NCBI GenBank assembly: GCA_020086605.1
Contig: JACBWW010000003.1
Location: forward strand, 59,197,923-59,261,922
Direction: 5' to 3'
Length of the DNA: 64,000 nucleotides
Source of the DNA: Lanius collurio
Taxonomy: Eukaryota; Chordata; Aves; Passeriformes; Laniidae
The notes beneath the pieces are model-generated. The model did not search any database, was not told the origin of the DNA, and saw only the letters and a program-made list of their open reading frames with translations. Shown one piece after another: positions 1 through 13,144 of the stretch. Both the position numbers and the translations under genes were made by a program. Position 1 is the stretch's first letter. Each line of letters opens with the position of its first letter.

Positions 1-168
1 CTCCATTCTCTAAAGCAATCGAGATGTTCCCATTCAGAAGTAATGCTGATCTTATGCCAAGCAAAATGTAGACAGACACAAAGACACCTCTAGATACACC
101 TCTAAGTAAGGCCAGATACATGAAGGCAACTGCCAACATGGAGTAAAATCTGCACACAGTTCACTTAC
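1..168 (-). other. TMEM71: TMEM71 intron (partial, runs off left edge)
   Basis: This is intron sequence downstream (in gene sense) of the TMEM71 exon that ends at 169. The donor on the minus strand reads G|GTAAGTGA at 168-161, a strong match to the consensus. The next TMEM71 exons lie beyond the left edge. I see no other feature here. Confidence 0.7.
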
Positions 169-378
169 CGAACTAAATTCTCTTTATATGTAACACTTGT
201 GTGGGATGGTGTCAGTGTTATGTTGCCCTCTTCATCAGACAGAAAACTGTCTTCTGTCAAAACATAATAACCATTAGAAAGCAGTCGAGGGCTGCGGCGA
301 CACGTAGGAAGGGAGGCTGTCAGAGGGTTTGTGGAGCATTCATAGGCAGGATTGTCATCCAAAAAGTCCCAAGCACAA
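169..378 (-). CDS. TMEM71: TMEM71 coding exon (conserved N-terminal cysteine/NGYY region)
   Basis: On the minus strand this 210-nt exon encodes about 70 residues containing TCRRSPRLLSNGYY, TEDSFLSDEEGNITL and TSVTYKENLVR. These match almost residue for residue the segment I remember from human TMEM71, which has TCRRSPRLL, NGYY, TEDSFL, GNITL and YKENLVR in the same order. The exon is bounded by an acceptor (ctcttcttcag, AG at 380-379) and a donor (GTAAGT at 168). It opens by completing a split codon with one base and ends with CG of a split Arg codon. TMEM71 is a small vertebrate membrane protein with C-terminal transmembrane segments and no established biochemical function; this part precedes those segments. 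The identification is firm and the exon limits are good. Function is not inferable from the sequence. Confidence 0.9.
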
Positions 379-1422
379 CTGAAGAAGAGAAATGAAAGCC
401 TCTAATTTAGAGAAGGTCTGGACAGAGCAAATTCATGATTTAATAGTAGTGAATTTACATTCTCAGCTGATAGGGGCTGGTAGATTTAACATACGTGGAT
501 GTAATGATATTACTCTGTATGAGGGGTTTCAGCCAGCTGACGTGTGCATCACACTTTCCAGAGCTTCAGATTACAGGAGGGATACATGCCAGGAGAGCAT
601 TTCCTGAAGTATGGAGCCAGCTTGAGCTCAGAAGTGCTCAGTGTGTTTCCATGGCAGTGCTCTTGGCAAAGGAGTTCTGCCAGACCTACACCGACCTGGA
701 GCTATCAGAGGCATTCCAGTATTTTGCTTCTCTGAGTTCCTCTACATGGCACAAGCTGGGTGCCTCTGAGCCAGGCAGGATTTACTTGCTTTTTTTCAGC
801 CTAGCCATACTTAGTGAAGATTTAAGGATACATGACTTTAACAATCCTAGAATGCCATGCAGCTGGAATAACATAGGATAAAGCCCACACATGATCTGTC
901 CATCCAGCACTGAAACACAATTGCCTTTGGGATGAAATACAGAACAGAAAAGTATACTCTCTGGTATTTAAAATAGAAGTGAGTAGTGACAGAGGTGAAA
1001 GGATCTAAAAGTTGTAGACAATTTACTTGGTTTGAGTAAAATTGGATTTACAGTTATACCTTTCCCCTCGACACCTATGAGTTCCAAATTGCCAGGCAGT
1101 GACATCATGGAAAGAAAGGAAGACACCGGATTGATTTTGTGGCTGACCTGTGTTTCAGTAGGAGATTTAACTACCCCATCTATCACAGAGACATACCATA
1201 ATTTCAGTGTAGGGAAAAGCAGATGGAAGAGAGATACTCCAAAACCTTGTAATTGCAAAGCCAGTGTTTCCAATGTCCACAGCAGTACATCTGAACTTCC
1301 ATTTAGGGCAATAATTAAATTAATATCAGCCTTACAATTCTCAGTGGCCCAAAAGGGATTTTTACAAAATTTACACCAAAACAAAAATAAAATTAAGCAA
1401 GTATAACTTTCCTAACCCATAC
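379..1422 (-). other. TMEM71: TMEM71 intron
   Basis: This intron separates the two recognised TMEM71 exons (donor G|GTATGGG at 1422, acceptor ttcttcag at 380-379). The sequence is AT-rich and I recognise no repeat family or RNA gene in it. Open frames such as the one at 495-881 on the plus strand have no splice or homology support. Confidence 0.65.
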
Positions 1423-1480
1423 CTTGGGAACACATGTCTTGAGAGGTGGTGTCTACACTCTCCATTAAATGGTGTTGAAC
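1423..1480 (-). CDS. TMEM71: TMEM71 short 5' coding exon
   Basis: This 58-nt minus-strand exon has an acceptor (cctttgcctctgcag, AG at 1482-1481) and a donor (CCCAAG|GTATGG). In the frame that joins correctly to the exon at 378-169, it encodes STPFNGECRHHLSRHVFPS. In human TMEM71, STP is followed after a slightly longer variable stretch by CIFPS directly before the next exon. Both anchors and the phase (two bases carried into the next exon) agree, so I accept it despite its small size. It has no start codon in this frame, so translation must begin in an upstream exon. The first two bases (GT) complete a split codon. Confidence 0.75.
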
Positions 1481-4400
1481 CTGCAGAGGCAAAGGTGAAA
1501 TAAAAAGGAATTGTTATCATATTCTCTGACAGGTACCTTGTGCATACCAGAAAGATGATAAGAAAAGCTAAAAATGCAAAGAAAATTATGTGAAGAATTA
1601 AAGGAGAAAAAACATATGAATGAATAGGGGAAAGACTTTGTGTTTATAGGAAACTCATCTCAACCAGGAGAACACAGAATCAGAGCCAACAGAAATCAGA
1701 TACTTCTATTCTGCCCAGAAAACAGACTTGAGAGAAATAATTATGGACAGAAATACGATAACTGCAATAATTTCAAGGTGTTTTACCAGAAATCTGTTTC
1801 ATGCCAAAGCCAGAACCTGAACTGGCACTAGATACAGAATAAAGTGGAAAGGCCACCATTACCATTACCATTACATTACATTTTTCAGATGAAAATTGCA
1901 GACATAGCACAACAAGCACAGGGATTGCTACAGTGATAAATATTTGACAGTAATATTGTGGCAGGAGACTAAGGAAATAGGATTTGTCTGGATTACCATG
2001 GCTCAAGTGTGCAAAGTGCTGCTAGATTTTCTGCACCTGACAGAATCAATCTTATAAAATATGAGCAAGGGCTATCCATAGGGAGAATTTATATCTGTTA
2101 TTACATGAAAAGACAAAAGATATGATCTTTTCCTATATTACCTTGCCTCTCCTGAATCTTTAGAGCTTCAGACTTACAACACTGTTAGTAAATGCCCATC
2201 CTTCACCTTTGAGAGGAGATAGGGCCAAGAGAATTTTTTTTTTTTTTATGTTCAGTTATGAGCTGAGGCAAAGAAAAGACATGAAGGTCAGGGTTTCCAC
2301 TTTGGTAAACTTGTTTATCCTCCCCTTTGGAGCTCAGCTGTCAGTCACAGTCTGGGTGTGAAGGCTGACTCAGCCTTGGGACCAGGCAAGGTGATGAAAG
2401 AAGTAAAATCTTCAGGGTATTTTTTACAAATCAGTCCTATTACCCTGTTTCTCCTACTCTTTGAAAAAAAAATTGCTTTACCATGAACACATTATGTTCT
2501 AATGTTCACAAAAATAACTTGAGGAGGAGACAACTGAAAGAATTTGGGGGAAGGTACAGAGAGATCAAGAAGCATCAGTCAGAACACCACAGAGCAAGTT
2601 GTACAGAGTGGGACCAGTGGTGTACTTCATAGTTTGACATGCATTAGAGCTATTTTTTTTCACATACAACTAGCTCCTGAAATAATTTCTCTTGTTTTAG
2701 GCAAAATCATGATTCTCAAATGTGCAAAAATCTTATACTCAAAACCAAGAAATCCATCCAAACTCTAGAATAAAATACAGGAAGGACTCAACAAGCAATT
2801 TCTAGATCTGGATATAAACTAAATCCAGCAAAATCCTAAATTTTCTCAGTTAAAAAAGATCCCCTCTGCAAGGTATTTATTTCTGTTAAAACTCTGACAA
2901 ATGTATACAAATTTATTTGCTCCTGGAGTTGATGCCACAGGTGATACTCCATACATTTTGAAAAGGACTGTTTCATACACCCTAGGGTAACAGGGAATAG
3001 AGATTATCTGTAAAAGAGTTTTAAAAGAAACAGAAGCATGTTTTATTTTGTCTTGTTTGAAAATTAGGATGTGTAAGATAGTATCAGCAATATATATCAA
3101 ATTACTAGTTATAATGTAGTCTCACATAGGCAACAGTAATTGGTTCTAGGGCAAATTTGTTTGAAAAGGATATATAGAAGCATATCTCAGGATCAGTTAT
3201 ACCTAGTACAACTCTTTAATAATCTGAGAGTGAAACTTTCCAGCAACTGAAACCCGCAGCACAGCTGTATTGCATGCAATTCTTTCAGGTATGATAATAT
3301 AAAGTAGCAATGTCTAAAAAAGAATAACTTGTAAAAGTGGCAGCTTTCCTGTGGGGTAGTGCTTTCGCTAGAAACTGTTGACACATGCTGATCACAGTGG
3401 CAGAACAAACCACAGTCCTTCTGTTCCTCAATTGAATTGCCTCATAACTTTGCAAGGTATGACTCTGCAGGATGCCTGTTTATCAGGCACCCTCCAGAGA
3501 AAGAAAATTTAAGATAAAATAGAGTATATACATCTATTTATAAAAGAAAGTGAGCAATATATACATGCAGAGATATTATTGGGGAGGCGAGGCATTTCCC
3601 TCTTTTCAAGAACAGTTAATAAGCACCTTCATCTTGCTTTTAAATTATTTTAAGTAATGATATCAAGCTTCTGTCAATAGTTGTAGAACAGGCAGTCCAA
3701 AAGATTTTTTTGCTGCCCTTGATCAGGAAAATTTTTAGCTCATGCATAATGAAGACAGTTCCTGAAAATCATAATTCAACCAATGATGGAGAAAACATGG
3801 AAACATCATGTTGTAGACAATGCTGAACACTGTTTTACTTTCATTTAATATTCAGTCCTATTTCTGGGCTATTAATAGCGTGAGAAGCTATAGTAATGAC
3901 ATAACAAAACAAAGCATCTCTGTACAATGGAGCAGTGGTATTGTATCTGTAACCCACAAAAGGAGCAATCAACATCACACCTCTAAACTACGGCATGAGA
4001 AAAAGCCAACAGCTCTATGAAATCTCACTAAAAGTGAAGCTGACGTGAATGTGGTAATATTTTATATCAAGAATCAAGTAAAAATTTAAGGCAACAACTG
4101 TCCTTGAATTTCAAAACACACAAAAGTTCATGTTATAATATATACAAAAAGTCACTGTACAAACCAGTCGGTTTTAACTATCTTTCCCTCCAAAAATCAA
4201 ATTAGTGTTTAAGCCAATGATGTCTTCAGTGTACAATCTAAAAATTCACATTTGACCTTCCAAAATATTGTGCTAACTATTCAAATAGCTGAAACCCAGG
4301 CAACCAGCTTTATTCTATTGTACCTACCAAACACAAGTGTGTACAAAGAGAGTTTTATTTGTTCACAGATATCAGTTGTTTTTGAAGAGCAGTTCAGTCT

Positions 4401-4541
4401 TTGCTCCCTGCAGGTAATGGAAGCAACATTCACGAAAACGTAAAAACTTCCTTAAGAACAGCACAGAAATTAATCCAAAGTTTAGCTATTCCTCAGCTGA
4501 CGAATATGTTAAGAGATAAGTAAGTCTAAAATCCTTCAAAC
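1481..4541 (-). other. TMEM71: TMEM71 first intron (probable)
   Basis: This is the AT-rich stretch between the short coding exon and the CpG-rich block presumed to hold the TMEM71 promoter. A short (ACCATT)n microsatellite sits at 1854-1880 and a T run near 2236-2247. I recognise no gene or transposon here, though the initiator-ATG exon could lie anywhere in it if the candidate at 4542-4554 is wrong. Confidence 0.45.
1854..1880. repeat. (ACCATT)n microsatellite
   Basis: This is a short tandem repeat of about four imperfect ACCATT/ACATT units, read directly from the sequence. Confidence 0.85.
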
Positions 4542-4554
4542 CTGGAAAATCCAT
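4542..4554 (-). CDS. TMEM71: Speculative TMEM71 initiator segment
   Basis: On the minus strand an ATG at 4554-4552 opens MDFP plus one base (G at 4542), followed by a possible weak donor GTTTGA. Spliced to the exon at 1480 the phase is correct and gives MDFPG-STPF, the right place for the TMEM71 start. Against it, GTTTGA is a poor donor, the human N-terminus I remember (MYRISQLM then STP) is different, and upstream ATGs with short reading frames occur in the presumed leader. Phase agreement alone has a one-in-three chance. Treat this as a placeholder for the true first coding exon. Confidence 0.2.
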
Positions 4555-4559
4555 TTCCT

Positions 4560-4870
4560 AATTAGCACATGCGTGCAAATAAGTTTCTCCTCATGAGCCC
4601 GCGAGGCCGTGGGGCGGCTGGTGGGGGGTTCCTTGAGCAGCTTCCTGGGAGAGCTCGGCCCTGGCTCTTGGCAAAGGCAGGTCGAGCAAGGCTCTGTTTC
4701 CTTTTGAAAACAGCCCGTGCAATCAGCGGCGCAGAGCCCGAATGAGGTCACGCTTCCTGTAAAGCAGCCTCACATCAGAAGCCTTCGTTCTGGAGAGCAA
4801 ACCGAAGATAACGAACAGCCCAGTGGCGGCTGTTGTGAAAGAGAAGAACCACCACAAATAATGCGTCGCT
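4560..4870 (-). promoter_or_regulatory. TMEM71: CpG-rich block, probable TMEM71 promoter/5' exon
   Basis: GC and CpG density rise sharply against the AT-rich flanks; CpGs recur in cccgcgaggccg, agcggcgcag, tcacgc and gcgtcgc. The minus strand carries CAGGAAGCG (ETS-like) directly followed by TGACCTCA (half CRE/nuclear-receptor-like) at about 4743-4760. The block lies upstream of the recognised TMEM71 exons on the correct strand and no other gene start is nearby. I infer a small CpG-island promoter. The transcription start cannot be fixed from sequence alone. Confidence 0.5.
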
Positions 4871-6529
4871 CCAATGATCATACAGGGAACAAAGACAGAA
4901 CATTTCTCATCAGTGACACAGATTTTTGTTTCAGATTTGCTTTTCTACCCCACCCAGGAAACTTTCAAGTTGTGTATACAAATCTTTCCATTTGTTGAAA
5001 TACTTGTGAGCCTAACAAGCTTTGATGTAAGAAAATGATCCAGTTACCAAAAAAAATTTAAAAAAATTAAAAAAAAAAATACATTTTTCAAAAGAACTGT
5101 GGTATAGAAGATACATTTGGTGAGATTTCAGAGCTAAGTTTCACAGCCAAAAACATTATTGCAAATCTATACCATGCAATGTTAATATAAATTCCACTGA
5201 AAGGAGAAAGGAATAAATCCATTTGTAAACATATTCATTGTTGCATGCTATATGTTTCATACTGTGTAAAGTACCAATTCATCATACCTTAAAATATAAA
5301 AAATAAAGTCAAATCCACATGAGATATATTGAGACTGAATAAGATGTCCTGGCAATCAAAAGCATTTGGCTGTAGAACTATTACACACAAAAGTAATATA
5401 AATCAGCTGCTTGACACTGAAGAATTGTACAGCCTTAGGGGGTAAAACTTCATCTCCAAATAGGTAAAATGATCTAGTAGTTTTCTTTCCTGATGTCTGT
5501 ATATATCACGGACAAAAAAAATAAAGAAAGCATAAATCTAGTAAAATATGATTGATTTGATTTGATGGTAGTTTGTGGTTTTTTTCCCCCGGGAGAAGGA
5601 AAAATACTTCCACTGATAAAAGGAATGTAAAAATCTCACCTCCCTGAAAAGGAAACAAAAGCAGGAATTAGGCAATTAGGATGTTACAAAAGACCTTCTG
5701 AGTTGAACTAAAATGAACATTTTATGATCGTTTCACTACAACATGAAAATAGAGACACAGTCCATCTTCACATCAGTTCTTTTAATTTAGTAGAATTATG
5801 TCAGTAAGAAAATTTAGTCCAACACTATTTCCATGGATGCATGGGCTTCATCACAGCAGCATTTCCCTGGCCACCCTGCCTCTCTACAGGCAATGAATAT
5901 AAATTCCCAATGATCTTTAAAAGTAGGTCACCTACAGAAGAATTTCTGTACACACACGAATTTACTCCTTGCACATAATTTTTTTTTCTTATTCTTCTCA
6001 ACAGGAAGTAGTTAATTCCAAGTTTGAACTGTTTATTGAAGGACATTGACATTTCATGTTTGTCTATATAGTTATATTGTGTCTATATCACATTCAGTCT
6101 TGGAGGTGTTTTCTTTTTTAATCACTGCTTTTTGTTTCTGATAGTTACCATTCCACAAGTTTTTGATGCATAAACTTTGTGCATTGGTGAATATTTTATA
6201 GGTGAGTGCTAGACTCTGGGTAATACACAAGGGTTTATATACAGCTTTTATTTTTTGTTCTCCACCCTGTTGCCCCTCAAATTTCCCACTCCACCATAAG
6301 CCCCATCTCAACAATAAAAACCTCAAACCAAGCATCAAATTTTATAAAATGAGTACACCAACAAGCTTACTTGAAGTAGTTTTATGCCTCTGGCACACAA
6401 TACCATTCAACCCACAAAAGGAAGGAAATTAGAATTACAATACTAAATACCACCTATCTTTCTACACTTCTCCCAGGCTCACCCTGCTTTTGATGCAACA
6501 GATTGTGCAGGGTCTGACAGTCCAAGAGA
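4871..6529. other. Intergenic, nothing recognised
   Basis: This is AT-rich intergenic DNA with A-runs near 5049-5082. I find no exon-like reading frame with splice sites, no RNA gene and no transposon I can name. Confidence 0.5.
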
Positions 6530-7290
6530 GATAGATGGTGTCTGGGGCAGCCTGGGGTGCCACCAGCATTGAGCCTGAGCAGGTACACCCAGGAGGGGCA
6601 TGCCCTTATATCCACCTACATGCAGACACACACAGCTGGCACCACAGGCAACAGGACAAAGAGAGAGAGCACTTACACAGCCCCGATGGCCTCATCCTTC
6701 TCACCTCTCTGGCTGACCAGAGAGGTCCACTGGTGAGAATGCACAGACACACATCTGTACACATCCCTCCAGCAGCTGGGCTCAGGCACTCCGTCTGCCC
6801 CATAGCTGCCTCTAGGTCTCACTGCTTGCATGCACCTGGACATTTGAGCCCTCAGGACCGCAGCCTCACAGCCCAGTTGGTGGTGCAGACCATACCACAC
6901 ACGGCTACAACTGGCTGGGACTCGCCAGGTCCTCAGCAGCCCACTGAGAGACACCGGTGTCCCACACCCCAGGCAGCAGCTCCTCCCAACGGTGCTCTGG
7001 TGCTGACTTATCTGGGTGGGTTTCATGCCTGGCCACAAGGGCTGAGACTCCTCTGGGACAGCCCTGGGAAAGGCCCAGCAGGCAAAGTGTCCCTTCCTCT
7101 TAAATCCTTAATTCAGGTTCCCTTTTGTCTTTGTGCCCCTGAGCTCCTCTGGCTGATCAGAAAGGCCTTGGATGGGCTGACGGCTCCTGAATTGGGAACG
7201 CTGGCTGCAGGGAATTCTTTGGGCTCCTTCTCACCCTGGTGTCCCTCTGAGCTCCTCTGTGAGTGTGCAGGTGAGCTTTAAGCACATATT
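6530..7290 (+). repeat. Unnamed GC-rich interspersed repeat, copy A
   Basis: This GC-rich block shows internal homology to two other places in the window. Its right part (about 7085-7290) aligns by eye with 13150-13352: both run from 'tcccttcctct' through 'gatgggctga' to 'gtgcag(g/a)tg' and end in 'catatta'. Its left part (about 6685-6990) shares ordered phrases with 56925-57180, including 'gcctcatcc', 'gggctcag' and 'ccaggtcc'. It stays open for 248 codons (6535-7281), but high GC alone explains this. It is probably an LTR or a non-autonomous element; the strand given is the arbitrary orientation in which the copies align. I cannot name the family. Confidence 0.55.
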
Positions 7291-10200
7291 ACACCATAAC
7301 TGAGCCATCTCAACAGTTCACTGCAACTCAATGCAGCGCACTGTTATGCAAAATACAAATTTTCAGGAAGAGTATTTTCCTGGTAGAGTGAATTGAGTGG
7401 CCATGGTGGAGGGATTAGAGTGCTTATTGATTGAACATAATTGAGAGTAATGTGATGCTCCTGTAGCTCTCTTTGAACCTCCAGGGAACCTGACAGCCTT
7501 TAATTGTCCACCAGTTTCACTGACTGTCAAACCAGGCCATTTTTCCTATATCACAGATCTGTGACACTATTGCTTATATAGTATTCAAAAGCAAAAAAAA
7601 AATATTCTGAGATATCTGAAAATTAATTGAAAAAGTAAAAGAAAATCCAGCAGGGGAAGGGCTGGTCATAAGAATCTCTGAGCAGCCCCACTGGGTCAAA
7701 GTGAAGGTCTATGAAACTTTCCTTGCCTGCAATCTTGCTGCAGGGGAAGCTAAACCCATTTTAATTCACCTTTGTGAATCATAACATTTTAAGCTAAGTG
7801 CATTTCTTTACATAGCAGAAACACTTAGCAATATTTGAGGGACCCTAGCAATTAAAAAACAAAATAATTCTTACAAACCTAGACATTTTATTTCAATTTC
7901 GAGAAAAGGTTGATCCTAAGTTAACATTTTGGTGCAGGTTACAGAACTGTCACATGATATATGATTTTAATAGTCTTATCAGGTCAGCTGTATGAACAAA
8001 GATTAATTAGCCTGAACAAAGATTAATTTGCCTTAAATTGGAACAAATCCATTTTTAATGTTATCAGATGGAAATCCCATCACACTCTATCAGACTTTCT
8101 GAGTTCCAGGATTGATTTCCCCCCACCCAAATTCATTATTTAAGATCAATTGTTCCTGCAAAACAGACAAAAAAGGCAGTTCTTGTTTGCATGAAGTACA
8201 ATGAATAGACCTGTAAACTTTGGAATTAGCCCTGAGCTTGCTGATACACCCATACTGCTTTGATCTCAAGAGCTTACCTGCAAAAATTCTATGTCAACTA
8301 CTTCTGCATTATACTACAGACACGGCCCAGATAGACAAAAGGTGTTTTAAAAGGACCTAAATCAATAAGTCTGTGATGTACAATGATATTTCTCTGTACA
8401 AAGCCATGACCAGTCTGTGTTGCATCTCCTTCCTTCTTGATTATATGGTACCATAGAGAAATTTCCTTGGTATCTAAACCTGATGTAGACATGGGAAAAT
8501 CCCATATCATGATATAAAAGCAGTGTAAAAGTAGACATGGGAAAAATACAAGAAGCACTTCCATTAGAATATGTAACTCTCCCACCCTACATCTGAAAAT
8601 ACTGCTTTGAAAACTATCTTATCAGAGAAAGAAGACAAAAGGAAGAGGTTTAAATCTATCAGTCAAAGCAGAATTTAGTCACGGTTTCTAACAGAACTCA
8701 GGTGAATCCTCATTAGAGTTCTTCAAAAATTTCCTCACAAGAAGATCTGACTGTTACTGAACGAGAAGGTAGAAACACTAAAAAAAGCAACAAACACACA
8801 AATCTATACTAAAAGCTGTCTGACTGATTTTTTAAAGGATGACAGAAGTCCATCAGTCAGCACACTGCAATGTCTGCAGTGACGAGAAGCAGCCAGGACA
8901 GAGTCAGCTGTTGGCCAGTTGTGCTCCAGCAGCATCTTATTTGCAGAGAATAGAAATATTAATGCATAGGTCACTGGTCTGAGTGGAGAATGAGTAGGAA
9001 GAGGTTTGAGGTGATGTGTGAATGGTGTACACCCATGGTTCCTAAGCTCACAGGTCATCACACCTCCAGCACAAATCTACATGATACATTTTAGGACACA
9101 CAGGCTGAGAGGGAAGGACAGGGACTGAAGCAGGTAGGAGAGTGTGGGGACACTGCTGACTCTCAGCTCTAAAGGGTACAAAAAGACATATCCAAACCCA
9201 TCACTATGTGACCAACCCAGGAATAACCCATAAGACATGGAGAAGACTTGATTGCCCATATTCCTGTCTCCCATGTCACTGTAACTAATGCTGGACAGAG
9301 TATCTGCATAGCAGAACCTTGGTGGTTGAAAACTAAACAGATACACATGGCTTTAGGGACCTTCTCGGGGCTCTAACTAGACACATAAAATCTCATCTTT
9401 GGTTGGGAATTTTCTTGTGACATTTTGAGTCCCAAAATGAAAATTAATGTTCCTCTGGAGGTGGTCATGCACTGCTGCCCACTGTACCTGAAAACCTGTG
9501 TGGTTTCTATGTCAGCCCTGATGTGATCAGCATGGAAGAGAGGGTTTTGTACCGATGTACAGTGAAGGCTTTTGGCCAACACATGATTGAAAAGGACCAT
9601 AGTATGCTTTAGATATATTGAAAATCTATAGTTGAGAGGCGCTGGTACCACTGGTTCCTGAGACAACTGAACTGGCAAAATATGGATCATACTGATGTCA
9701 TGGTCATTTCTAGAACAAATCTACTGAGTGAGGCATAAATGAGGACAAGTAACAACTGAAGTGATGCTCCAATATAATGTTCTTTAAAATGCCTGTCTTG
9801 ACCCAGCCCCCTTTTCAGTTGTCTCTCTGTAAATAACCACTGTAGTCTGACATTGACTGAGACCCTTTCTGCCTGTATATCAGCATTTAAACAAAGTCTA
9901 AATTTGTGAGGCCTGTACTGAGTGTCCACAGGCTTTTCTGAAACTGTTTGCAATTTTTCCAGCCTTGCCCTTGTCCAGCTCGCATTTCCAGCTGGATTCA
10001 AAGTGATGTCCTGGACTAATTCAATGGCTAGGGAGAGGCAACAGTACAGGCAACCTCAGTATCCAGTGGAAGACCATGACACACTAGAGGCAGAGTGGTT
10101 TTACAGCTTGGATGCCATCCAGCATTGCATAAGGATCAAGGATTTGAGTGTGGCCTACAAGGCAATTAAGGACAGAAAGCAGAACTCTGATAGCCTTCCA

Positions 10201-13144
10201 GGAACCTGCCCACGTGACACCACCATAGACCCAATGGCCAAGTACCAAGAAACAGGTTCCTACCATGAACACGTGAACAAAAACATTACAGGCATTTTAC
10301 AGGCAGGGTTGGGCACAAAGAGCTAATCACATAATCTACAACCCTCCTTCAGCCCCTGAGGACACCCCAGTTTACATGGGACAACAAAGGAGACAGGAAA
10401 ATATCACACTAGTTTTACAAAGTGATTGCCTGCTGGCAGATGTGACATGTACTCTTTCATTCTCACTGCTGAACTCTACCAGGCTGGACACGTGAGTTTT
10501 GGAATTCTGTTTTCCTTCAACACAAGTTGCAAATTCTGTCCACCCAGAAGCCAGCTCTCAGAAATGCAGACCATGAAAAGCTTCCCACTGGGATGTTTGT
10601 GAGTCAAGTAGTCTGTTGATTCACCATAAAGTGTATACTGTATTTTAATCTCATATGGAAATAATCTAGGAAATCAGTGCATAGAGCAGATATTATTACT
10701 ACAGCTTTTGTTCAGCACTGCTCTAATCAAGGCTTTAAAACAAAATTCAGTAAAATATTTACTGATGTGTTCCAATCTAGAGAATCTCTTCTAAAACCAA
10801 AATACAATCCAAGACATATGACTGCAATATGAAAGGCAGAAGTAAGTGACACATTGCTCAGCACTCTGAGACAAAAGCAAAATTACATCCCAAGAGGTCT
10901 AACATTCATTGCTAAACAATATTCATAGCATGGTGAATATTCTGTAGGACCCCAAGAAATATCAAATGATACACAGAAAGTGGTTTAGTGAGGCTGTAAC
11001 ATGACAAAGCAAAGCTGCCTGCATCCCAGGCAGGGAGCTGCTCCCTTCCAGCCATGCAGAGCATCAGGAGGTACCACTCTGGTGAGCAGCAACTTCTGCT
11101 TCAAACACTTCCTTTAATCCCATCAAATGTCAGTGTTTGCTCTTTCTTCCCTTTCTTTGCATGGACTTGGGACCCTTTCACTAATGCTGGAACTATGTGC
11201 AAAATGAAAATTTCATTGCCCACCTGGATTTACCAGGTCGCACTCCTTAGCATTCTCACCTTACTGTACTTCACCCTTAAAATACTGCCAGTAGGGAAAC
11301 TTACTTCTGCTTTACAGCTCCATGACACCTCCCCAGCATGCAGTGAAACACAACACCTGTGAGCAAAGAGCCAGTGCTCTGAGAGAAACCACTGACAGAA
11401 TCAAAGGCACTCTGCAAAGAACCACTGAGCAATTCAGTCCAGCTTCAGTTATCTTTCAAAGCTAGAAAAAGATGGGGTTGATGTCCCAAACCCACAGGGT
11501 TACTGTTTTGTATGGTGTCCATGGCAATGGGTGTTAGTGACTTTCTTTTCTCATACAAGGCCAGATGCTTCAAAACTCATCCACTTTAGGTTATTTCCCA
11601 GCATCTGGAAAATTTAGGGCTTTAAAAGGGCTTTAAAAGGGAAAGAGAAGTGTTTGGTGAGATAATGGAAATATTCACAGGAGGAGGGAGGAATTTCTGG
11701 AGGGGAGGGAGTTTCTGGGATGTAAGAAGAAGGGCAGAGAAACTGAAAAGGGGGCCATAGCAGCTTGATGTTGGATATGGACCCAAAATAGACCAAGGAA
11801 GTGGCAGGAAAAGGACAGATGGTGACAGAGCACCAGAGCCAGGCCACAACCAAGCTGCCTGTGCAGATGGATAGAGCAGGGCAGAGGTGCTACTGCATGT
11901 TTGCTAGACTGAGGCTGTGCAGACAGTTTGAATACAAGCACAAGCAGTAATTTTAAATATGCCTTTCTACTATAATAAGAGTAAAAACAACAGTGAAGTT
12001 TTATTCTGTTGACTGTCACCTCACAATTGCAATATCTGACATTTAAAGTAGTTCTTTTATGGACTAACCCAATCACCCACAAGAAAAAACAAATGGCAAA
12101 ATAAACAAGATGATGTCTGGGGTTTTCACCATAATATCTTTCTTTTCCTAGGTGTTTGATCATTCCCCCAGACCTTTCCTGAACCCTTCCAGTTTTTGGA
12201 TGGGTTTTCTGAACAGTTAGTTATTTTAATAACAATGTACTGGTGCCAAGTGCAGCAGTAATGTCACCTCTCTACTCCTACTCTGTGTTTCCATGTGCAT
12301 GTGCTTTGCAAAGACTGCATTAGTCTTTTCAGCATCAACAGCCCATCATGAGCTCATGCTCAGCTGATTATGAAATCCTCTCTCCCCCCTACAGGTCTCA
12401 GTGAGTCACTGACTGGCAATATAAAATCTCCTATCAGTTTGGTTTCCAATTTATGGTCTGTATATTCATGACAAAGCTGAAGATATGCTTCGTGACAAGA
12501 TTAAACATCAAATTTTGTAAGGAGCAGAAATAGTGACATTTCTTTTCCTGCATCTCTATCTTGTCATGCTCATGTGTCTGAAGGAAAATAACCACTGAGT
12601 CTTTCCATCATGGAGAGGTAGACTCAGTCACCCTCCCATGCCCAGCTGAGCATTTTAACAGAAAAGGTTGGGATAATGTGATGAGATGTCTCTCTCTCTG
12701 TGTCAAGTTTGAAGTAAGATAGAAGTAAGCGAGGAAAGGGAAAATGAAAGGCAGACAGGCAATGCAGCCACATAGGCCCTGTTCTCCTAGGAGACAACAC
12801 TAAATGCCAGATATGGTTTTGTGCTAAAAGAATAAAAAAAAAAGATCTTGGTCAGAATTGCTCCTTCTGGCTTTATGGTGGAATGGTGTGGCTGAAATGG
12901 GGTTCTGGGCCATGGGCAGAGGTGGGGAGGCACTGGCATTGGCAAGCCAGGGCCAGGAGAGGCTGTGGGTGCCTGTGGGCTACAGCAGGGCAGGGATGGG
13001 TGTACATGAAAGAGCAGCAAAGAAACAGGGACACTGGCTGGGGCTCCTTGTTTTCCTAAATGTTTTGATAATAGTGCAAGGAAATACTGCCCTGTATTGC
13101 TGGACTTCAAATGGACTTCTGCAGTTCTGAAGGCAGTGTGGTTG
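7291..13144. other. Intergenic, no supportable gene
   Basis: This long stretch lies between TMEM71 and PHF20L1. Open frames at 9077-9346 and 9373-10001 on the minus strand and 9922-10326 on the plus strand have no recognisable homology, codon bias or splice context. A GC-rich part at 12850-13140 may be an extension of the repeat at 13145. I see no RNA gene. Confidence 0.45.

Noticed and set aside
6535..7281. 248-codon plus-strand open frame
   Set aside because: It lies in a GC-rich repeat copy; the translation is Pro/His/Leu-rich without any domain, and a related copy at 56900 diverges without coding-like conservation.
9922..10326. 134-codon plus-strand open frame
   Set aside because: No homology, splice context or codon signal; a minus-strand frame overlaps it. 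Treated as chance.
11675..12163. 162-codon minus-strand open frame
   Set aside because: Two other frames are open across the same GC-biased stretch, and no motif is recognisable.
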